Assembly (NCBI RefSeq): GCF_900111825.1
Contig: NZ_FOJM01000006.1
Coordinates: 62,001 to 126,000, forward strand
Reading direction: 5' to 3'
DNA: 64,000 nucleotides
DNA from: Pedobacter suwonensis
Lineage (GTDB): Bacteria; Bacteroidota; Bacteroidia; Sphingobacteriales; Sphingobacteriaceae
Part shown: positions 28,449-36,070 of the stretch, one piece after another
Position numbering within the stretch: the stretch's first letter is position 1
Layout of the letters: each line of letters begins with the position of its first letter
Program-made: the position numbers and the translations under genes
Notes under the pieces: model-generated
What the model was told of the DNA's origin: nothing
Database searches by the model: none
What the model saw: only the letters and a program-made list of their open reading frames with translations

Positions 28449-29067
28449 GATCAGTTCATTAGTGCATGTTTATGATCAAGGGAGGAGTTTGAAGTTTCCG
28501 GATTGGGAAATCGGCGATATGGAGCAATGGCTGTTATTAGGTGCATCAGGCAGTGGCAAGAGTACACTTCTTAATATTATTGCCGGTCTTTTAAAGCCGG
28601 GACAAGGTGAAGTTTTAATTAACGGGACCGATTTGTATGCTTTGTCTGCACGTGAGCGCGATAGTTTCCGGGGGAAGCATATTGGCATTGTTTTTCAAAA
28701 ACCACATCTTATCCGTTCTTTAGACGTACTCGATAACCTGGAGCTTGCTGCGGTGATGGCCGGTTTGCCGGTAGATCATGAACGAAACCTTTCGCTTTTA
28801 GCTGATCTGGGTATTAGCGAGCTGGCGAAAAATTATCCTGATCAATTAAGTCAGGGCCAGCTGCAAAGGGTTTCGGTAGCACGTGCATTGGTAAATAAAC
28901 CCGATCTCCTGATCGCTGATGAGCCAACTTCCAGTTTAGATGACGAAAACGCCAGTCAGGTAATCAGGATGTTGGCTATCCGCGCTAAAGACAATGGTGC
29001 GGCACTGCTTATCGCTACCCACGATGCAAGGGTTCGGGATCACTTTACTAAAACCTATCTACTCTAA
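28441..29067 (+). CDS. ABC transporter ATPase, LolD/MacB type
   Basis: 208 residues: Walker A GASGSGKST (34-42), Q-loop VFQKPH, signature LSQGQ (136-140) and Walker B LLIADEP (156-162), then a switch His in ATHD. Small stand-alone ATPases of this type serve FtsX-like permeases (LolCDE, MacB) that are mechanotransmitters, not channels. It is coupled on both sides: 8-base overlap with the small lipoprotein gene and one-base overlap with the permease gene. Confidence 0.95.
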   Translation: MIRISSLVHVYDQGRSLKFPDWEIGDMEQWLLLGASGSGKSTLLNIIAGLLKPGQGEVLINGTDLYALSARERDSFRGKHIGIVFQKPHLIRSLDVLDNLELAAVMAGLPVDHERNLSLLADLGISELAKNYPDQLSQGQLQRVSVARALVNKPDLLIADEPTSSLDDENASQVIRMLAIRAKDNGAALLIATHDARVRDHFTKTYLL

Positions 29068-30281
29068 TGAATATCTTTAAAATCAGCGGCAAAAATCTAA
29101 CCAGGAATAAGTTAACCACCATTCTGAATATTATTTTAGTGGCTTTTGGTGTGGGCATTCTTTCTGTTCTTTTTCTCGCTTCTACACAGATAAACAACAA
29201 ACTGGAAAAAAATGCAAAGGATATTGATCTGGTTGTGGGCGCAAAAGGAAGTCCGTTGCAATTAATATTAAGCAGTATTTACCATATTGATAACCCAACC
29301 GGAAATATTTCAGCCAAAGATGCCTACAAATTGATGCACAACCCCATGGTAAAAAGGGCTGTTCCATTGGCATTAGGCGATAATTATAAGGGTTACCGCA
29401 TTGTAGGTACCGATACCACTTTCAGCCACCTTTATGGTTTAGCTGTTCAGCAGGGAAATTTCTGGCAAAAAGATTTGGAGGTAACCATAGGCAGTGCAGT
29501 GGCTTCTGAATCGAAACTGAAAGTTGGCGATTCGTTTTTCGGAGCGCACGGATTAACGAGCAACGGCGATATCCATAAGCAGCACGCATACCTGGTTAAG
29601 GGAATCTTGAAACCACAGGGTAACATAACTGATAACCTGATTCTTACCAATATTGGCAGTGTGTACAAAATGCATGAAGAGAAGCATGACGAAAACCATA
29701 GCCATACAACAACAGAAGAGACCAGAGAAATTAGCGATAAACAGATTACAGCATTGTTGATCCAGTATAAATCACCAATGTCAGTAATTGTTTTCCCTCG
29801 GATGGTTAACCAGAGTACCAATATGCAGGCAGCCTCTCCGGCAATGGAAAGTTCAAGGCTATTTTCGCTTATCGGGGTTGGAATTGATACCTTAAAATGG
29901 TTTGCCATTTTTATTATGGGAGTTGCGGCGCTGAGCATTTTTATCAGCCTTTATAATGCGATGAAAGAACGGAAATACGACCTGGCCATTATGCGTTGTT
30001 TAGGTGCATCAAAATTTAAAGTATTTTTTCTGGTCCTGTTTGAAGGAATTGTGGTAACGTTTATCGGTACCTGTTTGGGACTGTTCATCGGGCATGTTGC
30101 CCTGGAGGTGATTGGGGCCTGTCAGGGAGCTTCTCAGGCCAGATTAACAGGATTTACTGCTTTCCCTCAAGAAATATACCTGATCTGGACCGGTCTTTTT
30201 ATCGGCGCTTTGGCTTCGCTTATTCCTGCCATGCAGATTTACAAAGTTGATATAGCGGAAACATTAACGAAAGACCGTTAA
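29067..30281 (+). CDS. MacB/LolC-type ABC permease with His-rich periplasmic loop
   Basis: 404 residues. N-terminal transmembrane helix (about 15-40), a large MacB_PCD-like periplasmic domain (about 41-275), then an FtsX domain with three helices (about 275-400; NAMKERKYDLAIMRCLGASK is the family's coupling segment). Within the periplasmic domain, residues about 200-225 hold a His/Glu-rich loop (MHEEKHDENHSHTTTEE), a probable metal-binding element. Together with the ATPase it matches the MacB-like pair in zinc-starvation operons such as PA4064-PA4065 (from memory). It is followed directly by three exported DUF3299-like genes. Confidence 0.9.
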   Translation: MNIFKISGKNLTRNKLTTILNIILVAFGVGILSVLFLASTQINNKLEKNAKDIDLVVGAKGSPLQLILSSIYHIDNPTGNISAKDAYKLMHNPMVKRAVPLALGDNYKGYRIVGTDTTFSHLYGLAVQQGNFWQKDLEVTIGSAVASESKLKVGDSFFGAHGLTSNGDIHKQHAYLVKGILKPQGNITDNLILTNIGSVYKMHEEKHDENHSHTTTEETREISDKQITALLIQYKSPMSVIVFPRMVNQSTNMQAASPAMESSRLFSLIGVGIDTLKWFAIFIMGVAALSIFISLYNAMKERKYDLAIMRCLGASKFKVFFLVLFEGIVVTFIGTCLGLFIGHVALEVIGACQGASQARLTGFTAFPQEIYLIWTGLFIGALASLIPAMQIYKVDIAETLTKDR

Positions 30282-30722
30282 ATGATGAAGACATTGATTT
30301 TTTTAGTTTTCTTATGTTTAGGTTACCAGAAATTGGCTGCGCAGGTTAAGGTACATACCGACATGCGCACGCCAACCTGGAATTTAATCGGGCTGAGGTA
30401 CGATGCCGAAATTGCGCCCCGTAAATGGGGGAGTGTTTTTCCGCCAGCATTGAAAGCACTAAACAATAAGATAATTGAATTGCCCGGTTACATCATCCCA
30501 ACAAAGGTCGGATCGAAATTCAGCGAGTTCATGCTGTCCATAGTGCCTATTGCTTCCTGTCCATATTGTGGTTCAGGTGATATTCCGTCAATGGTGCAGG
30601 TAAAAATGCTAAATGCAATACCCATTACCGAAAAACCCATTAAACTTAAGGGAATCTTCGTCATTAACGATTCAGGCGATGACAGGAGTGAATTTTTTCT
30701 CTTAAACGCAAAACAGTTATAA
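30282..30722 (+). CDS. DUF3299-like exported protein, copy 1
   Basis: 146 residues: signal peptide to about residue 20 (KLAAQ), then WNLIGLRYD, ELPGYIIPTKVG, a CPYCGSGD motif and a closing INDSGDDRSEFFLLNA strand. The strand order (GYxIP, central Cys motif, hydrophobic strand, late G-x-L) fits DUF3299 periplasmic proteins, which accompany MacB-like ABC pairs in zinc-regulated operons. The CPYC motif suggests metal binding rather than redox work, because no thioredoxin fold is visible. It starts directly after the permease stop. Confidence 0.72.
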   Translation: MMKTLIFLVFLCLGYQKLAAQVKVHTDMRTPTWNLIGLRYDAEIAPRKWGSVFPPALKALNNKIIELPGYIIPTKVGSKFSEFMLSIVPIASCPYCGSGDIPSMVQVKMLNAIPITEKPIKLKGIFVINDSGDDRSEFFLLNAKQL

Positions 30723-30734
30723 ACCCGATTAGTG

Positions 30735-31169
30735 ATGAAGAAATACATGCTGTTACTCTTTGTTTTAATTTCCAAGACTACGTTTGCCCAGGTACCTGTT
30801 CATCGTGAAACACGGACCGCTACCTGGAATCTTATCGGTCTGAAATACGATAAGCAGGTAAAACCCCTTGTTTGGCAGGCTGTTTTTCCACCCGCACTAA
30901 AGGCTATACATAATAAGATAATTGAGCTTCCGGGGTACATTATTCCTACTAAGGTTGGTAACAGCTTTAATGAATTTATGTTTTCTATGGTTCCAGTTGC
31001 TTCTTGTCCTTATTGTGGCACGGGCGATATACCCTCAATGATAGAAGTGAAAACTTTAAAACCCATCAACTGGACTGAGACACCCATTACCCTTCGTGGT
31101 AAATTTATAATCAATGATTCGGGCGATAGCCGGTCTACTTTTTTCCTTTTAGATGCAGTAAAAAAATGA
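30735..31169 (+). CDS. DUF3299-like exported protein, copy 2
   Basis: 144 residues, roughly 60% identical by eye to copy 1 across the mature part, including ATWNLIGLKYD, FPPALKA, IIELPGYIIPTKVG and ASCPYCGTGDIPSM. Signal peptide cleaved near FAQ (about residue 19). A recent tandem duplication is the simplest explanation. ATG 30735 is preferred to the GTG just before it. Its stop overlaps copy 3 by 4 bases. Confidence 0.72.
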   Translation: MKKYMLLLFVLISKTTFAQVPVHRETRTATWNLIGLKYDKQVKPLVWQAVFPPALKAIHNKIIELPGYIIPTKVGNSFNEFMFSMVPVASCPYCGTGDIPSMIEVKTLKPINWTETPITLRGKFIINDSGDSRSTFFLLDAVKK

Positions 31170-31615
31170 AGTATTTATATGTTGTTATAATTCTGTTTTT
31201 AGTTTGCTCAGCTCAGGCACAAACGAAAAAGCATAACCCGAATGACCAGTTACGCTCTTTAAACTGGGACGTGATTGGCTCGGTAAAGTTTGAACTGACT
31301 GATAAGAATGAAATTCTCCCTCTTTTTACAGAAACAATCAGGCGTTTTGAAAACAGGGAATTTGATTTAACCGGTTACCTGATTCCTATCAAAAGCGGAC
31401 AGAAACAGCAGAAATTTCTTTTGGCCACCTTGCCTATTAATCAATGTTATTTTTGCGGACAAAATGGTGTTCCGGTGATGATTATGATTGAGATGACGAA
31501 TGCGGTTCCTTATTCTGAAAAGCCCATCCACGTACAGGGCGTTTTAAAATTAGAAGAAAAGGATGCGAGCTATAAGCCACCAATAACCATCAAAAATGCC
31601 AAACTCATTGATTAA
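31166..31615 (+). CDS. DUF3299-like exported protein, copy 3 (diverged)
   Basis: 149 residues. It has the same layout as copies 1 and 2 (signal peptide ending AQA, LNWDVIGSVKFEL, FDLTGYLIPIKSG, then CYFCGQNGVPVMI), but the Cys motif is CYFC and overall identity is much lower. An older duplication within the same operon is likely. All three are translated with tight or overlapping junctions, implying equal expression. Confidence 0.7.
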   Translation: MKYLYVVIILFLVCSAQAQTKKHNPNDQLRSLNWDVIGSVKFELTDKNEILPLFTETIRRFENREFDLTGYLIPIKSGQKQQKFLLATLPINQCYFCGQNGVPVMIMIEMTNAVPYSEKPIHVQGVLKLEEKDASYKPPITIKNAKLID

Positions 31616-31635
31616 TTGCTTATTTTTGTATTGCT

Positions 31636-32073
31636 ATGGAAGATAATACTGCACGTTTTGAAAAACTTTTGGTTAAGAACGGACTAAAAAGAACCGCCCC
31701 GCGTTTGCAGGTACTGGAAATTTTAAGTGGAAGGGATTCTGCCACATCTCAACCTTATTTAGAGCAGGTGATGGGAAAGGATGCAGACCGTGTTACCCTT
31801 TACCGTGTTTTGCAGGCTTTTGAAGAGAAGGGAATTATCCATAAGGTTTTAGACCAGCAGGGCACGGCCAATTATGCCATTTGTTCGGATGGTTGCAGTG
31901 CGCATGAGCATCATGATGAGCATGTGCATTTTAACTGCGATAACTGCCATAAAATTTACTGTTTGGATACCGTTAAAATTCCGGCATTAAAAGTTCCTGC
32001 CGGATTTAAGGTAAATCATCTTAATCTGATTGCCACAGGCTTATGCGCCAGTTGTGCTGATAAGGTGAACTAG
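31636..32073 (+). CDS. Fur-family metalloregulator, probably Zur
   Basis: 145 residues. N-terminal winged helix (GLKRTAPRLQVLEIL, VTLYRVLQAFEEKGI) and a dimerisation domain with HVHFNCDNCHKIYC (Cys101, Cys104) and GLCASC (Cys137, Cys140), the structural zinc site, plus a His cluster (90-98) for the sensory site. Position at the end of a metal-transport operon and the Fur-type palindromes at the operon's head make zinc sensing the best guess, but Fur-family selectivity cannot be read from sequence alone. Its stop is 2 bases from the stop of the converging gene. Confidence 0.88.
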   Translation: MEDNTARFEKLLVKNGLKRTAPRLQVLEILSGRDSATSQPYLEQVMGKDADRVTLYRVLQAFEEKGIIHKVLDQQGTANYAICSDGCSAHEHHDEHVHFNCDNCHKIYCLDTVKIPALKVPAGFKVNHLNLIATGLCASCADKVN

Positions 32074-32075
32074 AA

Positions 32076-33059
32076 TTACTGTACCAAAAGATTACATCCC
32101 CTGATATCGGAATGATCAAACCTGCCCAGTACTTCAAAACTTTGATCGGGATTGATTTTGCCCAGGTCCTGAGTGGCAATAAATGAACAGGAATTGATAT
32201 TGGCCAGGTCGATTACATTGATGCCACCGGTCCTGCCGGTTTCCATTAAGCTTAAAGGATCATTGGTGTCTCGGATCAAAATCTGCATCCAGCTCGGGCA
32301 ATTGAAAATGCCTTCACCCAAAGAATAAGCCTGAGAAAGCAATTCAGTCATTCCATATTCGCTATGGATATTTTTTACACCAAATCCTTTGGTTAACTGC
32401 TCATGAAGCTCTTCGCGTATCATTTCTTTACGTTTTCCCTTCATTCCGCCGGTTTCCATTACAATGAGCTCAGGAAACTCAATATCATATTGCTCTATAA
32501 AATCAAGCAACGCATAGGTTACGCCAATTAAAACTGTTTTCTGTTTTTTGATTTTCAGATCGAGCAGCGTTTGTAACAGCTCTTCATGGTTATATAAAAA
32601 GTAACCACTTTGCGGATGACCGCTTTTTTCAATCAGGTCGTTTACCATGTAGATTAACGACGAACCCGACCTTTGTTGATAGGAAGGTAACAATGCCAGG
32701 AAGCAATAGTCGGTAATGTTACCATAAAACCGGGCAAATGCCTGCAGGTAACTCTGTTCATATAACATAACATCGGTTACATGATGACTGCTTTGGACCA
32801 TACCCGTTGTACCCGAGCTGCTGAAGGTAATTTCAACAGGTTTATTGCTGCTCAGAACAGCATGGCTTTTAAAAAAGCTGATGGGTAAAAACGGAATAGC
32901 TGAAATTTCGGTTACCAACTCGGCATCAATACCAAGGTGAAAGATATATTCGCGGTAAATATTACAATTTTGGGCCTGTAACTTAAAAATATTTAAAGCA
33001 AGGGCATTAAATGCATTACTGTCTTTTACAGAGAAAATCTCGTTAGGGGTTAAATTCAC
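32076..33059 (-). CDS. LuxE/PaaK-like acyl-protein synthetase family protein
   Basis: 327 residues from GTG 33059 (NLTPNEIF follows); an in-frame TTG at 33074 is the alternative and no early ATG exists. The adenylate-forming signature ITFSSSGTTG (about 80-89) and SEYGMTELLSQAY (about 235-247) match LuxE-type acyl-protein synthetases, the N-terminally shortened ANL relatives that activate fatty acids as acyl-AMP. There is no lux gene here, so its acyl substrate and acceptor are unknown. It is the last gene of a unit starting with the penicillin-acylase-type gene. Confidence 0.75.
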   Translation of the reverse strand: MNLTPNEIFSVKDSNAFNALALNIFKLQAQNCNIYREYIFHLGIDAELVTEISAIPFLPISFFKSHAVLSSNKPVEITFSSSGTTGMVQSSHHVTDVMLYEQSYLQAFARFYGNITDYCFLALLPSYQQRSGSSLIYMVNDLIEKSGHPQSGYFLYNHEELLQTLLDLKIKKQKTVLIGVTYALLDFIEQYDIEFPELIVMETGGMKGKRKEMIREELHEQLTKGFGVKNIHSEYGMTELLSQAYSLGEGIFNCPSWMQILIRDTNDPLSLMETGRTGGINVIDLANINSCSFIATQDLGKINPDQSFEVLGRFDHSDIRGCNLLVQ

Positions 33060-33078
33060 AAGGCAAAAATACAAAGCA

Positions 33079-33438
33079 TTATGCTATTTTCTCGTCAGTT
33101 TTTTTAGCCAGCATAGCCATTCTGAACTGATAGCCGCAATAACCACTAATTCCTGCCACCAAGCCACTTAAAATTCCGGTAAGCAATAGCAATGCCCACC
33201 ATATTTTTATGCCCGTCATTAAGGCTACGCGGCCGGCAAGTACATTGTCATTAGGCAGGCTTTTAAACAAGGCATAGCCGATCCAAAGCAAAAAAATGGC
33301 AAAAAATGATTGCCAAAAGGCTATTTTTCCTGTTTTTCCAATAATACCACAGGTAGCAAAAGAAATGACGATGATGACCCACCAAGGGGCAATCATTTGT
33401 AAAAGGAAACAAATAATTAATATAACGATGAAAACCAT
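33079..33438 (-). CDS. Small integral membrane protein, unknown function
   Basis: 119 residues, four hydrophobic segments (about 2-16, 19-37, 42-60, 75-102), short loops and a charged C-terminal tail (LAKKTDEKIA). No family recognised. It is sandwiched between the penicillin-acylase-type gene (6 bases) and the LuxE-like gene (20 bases), so it is cotranscribed with both. Confidence 0.72.
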   Translation of the reverse strand: MVFIVILIICFLLQMIAPWWVIIVISFATCGIIGKTGKIAFWQSFFAIFLLWIGYALFKSLPNDNVLAGRVALMTGIKIWWALLLLTGILSGLVAGISGYCGYQFRMAMLAKKTDEKIA

Positions 33439-33444
33439 TTTAAA

Positions 33445-35874
33445 CTATTTAGATATTTTTAAACGAGAAATAACTGTGCCCGATTTATCATCAGGATTTT
33501 GCATGTAAAACAGATCGTATAATTTGCCATTTGCCCAGGTATCGATCATATTATCATAAAATTTGCTTCCCGGGTTACCCGACTGTCCACCCGGATAAAC
33601 ACCATGGCCTTTTGGTATTTTGCCCAGCTCAATCACCATCCGCCAGGAAGGTCCGTTGGTTTCACTCAAAGCGTTAATGGTGCTTTTGGCGCCACCAATC
33701 TGTAAAACTTTCGAACCAAATCCTGGTATTTTGGCCAGGTGCGGCACATTGGTCTGTTTTACATTTGCCCAGGCCCAATCTTTATTTATTGGTCCAAAGC
33801 GCCTTTCAAGGCTATCGCAGCTATATTTAAAGGATTCGTTTACCAGATCAGATAACGTCTCTTTTTTGCTGGTGTTGATGTTATCGTACCAGGTTGCATT
33901 GGGTTCTTTTAAGATCATCTCCACCGTACGGTCTCTTGAAGGATAACGCATCGGGATGCCTTTCACTTCAAATTCATCAGCCCAGATATTATATGATAAG
34001 CGTTTAGTCCAGATTTCAAATACGCTGGCTGCAATTTCATGGGCATCATAACGTTTGTTCCATTTGCGCAGGTAAGCCAATGCTTCTTTTTGCGTAGCAT
34101 TTAACTGTTCATTGTTCAGTAAAGGCAATAAAGCTGGAGCCAGGTTCTGTGCCATGATGCTGTAATTATCGGTTTGCATGAGGCGGATACTGTCTAAATT
34201 AGCCTTCTTCATTACCGATAAACGGTCGTTAATACGTTTGCCTCGCTCATAGGGTGCAAATTCCCAGTTGATGTAGTATGGATAGGTGGTGTCGGTAGAA
34301 GACTGGTTGGCCGAACTCACAAAACCACGCGGCGGATTTTTAACCGTTGGGTTCTGTGCATTTGGGATCCAGCCCTGCCAATCGTAAGCAGGATCGGTAC
34401 CATCTAGAATAAATTTACCCTGGTCTTTCCATTTTAAAGGGAATTTACCATTTGGCGTAATGGCGATATCATTATCTATACTGGCGAAAACAAAATTCTG
34501 TGCAGGAGCGGTATAAAAAGTTAACGCTTTGCGGTAATCGTTATAATTTTTACCCCGGTTAAGGTAATAAAAAGTCATGAGTTCATTTGATTCATCATGT
34601 GCGATCCACCTGAGTGCATCGCCAACAGGCACATTGTCGGCCCTGCCATATTTTGGTTTCTGGAAATAAACAACCGGGCCGTGATGGGTGTAGTAAACGG
34701 TATCTACTTCATCTTTTCCGCCGCGTACTTTAATGGTTTCCAGTCTTTTGCTGGTAGCGTTCCATTTATTGTTATACCAATATTCATGATGGGTCGAATC
34801 CTTAAATTTAATCTGATAAAAATCGAGTACATCAGCAGCAACATTGGTTACTCCCCAGGCTATTTTTTGGTTAAAGCCTATAATTACCCCAGGAGCACCA
34901 GGTAAAGAAACCCCATAGGTGTTTACCCCAGGCGCATGTAACTGAATCTGATACCAGATTGATGGAAGTGTTAAATCTAAATGGGGGTCGTTTGCTAAGA
35001 TCGGATATCCTGATGCAGTTTTTGTACCGGATAACGCCCAGTTATTACTGCCAATACCTTCTACTTTTTGAGCGGTCTTCACTTCGCCGGTTTGTGCCTG
35101 CGTGAAGCTTTCTGGCGTTTTAGGTATTGGTAAAGGAGAGAAATTCCATTTCGTGCCAACGGGGATAATGGGATCTTCGCGGAAAGGATAATCCGGAAAA
35201 AGATTTTTAGTCACCTCAGGGCCAAATTTTTTGAGGATATTGGTCATGTAAAATTCATCTGAACCCATTGCTAATACGGCCGACATCTGCTTCAGCAACA
35301 AAGCACATTTTACAGGTGTCCAGTTTTCGGGTTTAAAATCCAGAATTTTATATTCTATCGGATAATTTGCTTTAGAAAGTGTTTTAATGTAGGCATTAAT
35401 TCCTTCGGTATAGGCTAAAATCATTTCTTTAGCTTTTGGATCGGCCATCATCCCCTTCAATGAGCGTTCTGCGCCATAAACCATGCCCATCCGGCGTTGA
35501 TACCGGTCTACCTCTATCGCTTTATCGCCCACCACTTCACTAATTCTTCCGGCGGCAAAACGGGTCTGGAAATCCATTTGCCAAAGGCGGTGCATAGCCG
35601 TAACATAACCTTGTGCCAAATAAAGATCGTGATCATTCTGCGCAAAAATATGTGGGATCATGCGATCGTCGAAAACGATTTCAATTTTATCAATCGCTCC
35701 TTTTATTTTCGTTTTATGGTTAAACATAAAATGGTTGTTCTCTGCATTTTGCCAGAAACCCATAAAAGGATTTAGAAATTTTAACAATGGAGGCATGTTG
35801 CCTAATTTGGTGTTAAATAAAAAAGCTAATGCGATCGGGATTACGATGCAGAACAGGGCTTTAACTTTATTCAT
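33445..35874 (-). CDS. Penicillin-acylase-family Ntn-hydrolase
   Basis: 809 residues. An N-terminal signal or anchor helix (about 5-21) is followed by the A-chain region (IVFDDRMIPHIFAQNDHDLYLAQGYVTAMHRLWQMD) and the autocleavage site GSNNW, where Ser276 becomes the N-terminal nucleophile of the B chain. LANDPHL follows as usual. Family members hydrolyse amides: penicillins, acyl-homoserine lactones, cyclic lipopeptides or others. The substrate is not predictable; quorum quenching or peptide scavenging are options. First gene of the three-gene unit. Confidence 0.93.
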   Translation of the reverse strand: MNKVKALFCIVIPIALAFLFNTKLGNMPPLLKFLNPFMGFWQNAENNHFMFNHKTKIKGAIDKIEIVFDDRMIPHIFAQNDHDLYLAQGYVTAMHRLWQMDFQTRFAAGRISEVVGDKAIEVDRYQRRMGMVYGAERSLKGMMADPKAKEMILAYTEGINAYIKTLSKANYPIEYKILDFKPENWTPVKCALLLKQMSAVLAMGSDEFYMTNILKKFGPEVTKNLFPDYPFREDPIIPVGTKWNFSPLPIPKTPESFTQAQTGEVKTAQKVEGIGSNNWALSGTKTASGYPILANDPHLDLTLPSIWYQIQLHAPGVNTYGVSLPGAPGVIIGFNQKIAWGVTNVAADVLDFYQIKFKDSTHHEYWYNNKWNATSKRLETIKVRGGKDEVDTVYYTHHGPVVYFQKPKYGRADNVPVGDALRWIAHDESNELMTFYYLNRGKNYNDYRKALTFYTAPAQNFVFASIDNDIAITPNGKFPLKWKDQGKFILDGTDPAYDWQGWIPNAQNPTVKNPPRGFVSSANQSSTDTTYPYYINWEFAPYERGKRINDRLSVMKKANLDSIRLMQTDNYSIMAQNLAPALLPLLNNEQLNATQKEALAYLRKWNKRYDAHEIAASVFEIWTKRLSYNIWADEFEVKGIPMRYPSRDRTVEMILKEPNATWYDNINTSKKETLSDLVNESFKYSCDSLERRFGPINKDWAWANVKQTNVPHLAKIPGFGSKVLQIGGAKSTINALSETNGPSWRMVIELGKIPKGHGVYPGGQSGNPGSKFYDNMIDTWANGKLYDLFYMQNPDDKSGTVISRLKISK

Positions 35875-36070
35875 AATGGCTAGCTAACAAGTCTTTTGCT
35901 AAGATAGGGCAAAATGACGGTTTATGTCTAATGCAAAATACAACAAACTGTATATCAATCAAAATTATAATTTGTTTTGAAAATATTATGCTTACATAAT
36001 TTGTTTAATTCAAAAAAAGAAATTAAGTTTATATAACTAATAATACAAATAACCAAATTAATAATCGCGT

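Noticed and set aside
33445..35874. Beta-lactam resistance role for the penicillin-acylase-family protein
   Set aside because: The family covers many amide substrates and nothing in the context concerns beta-lactams.
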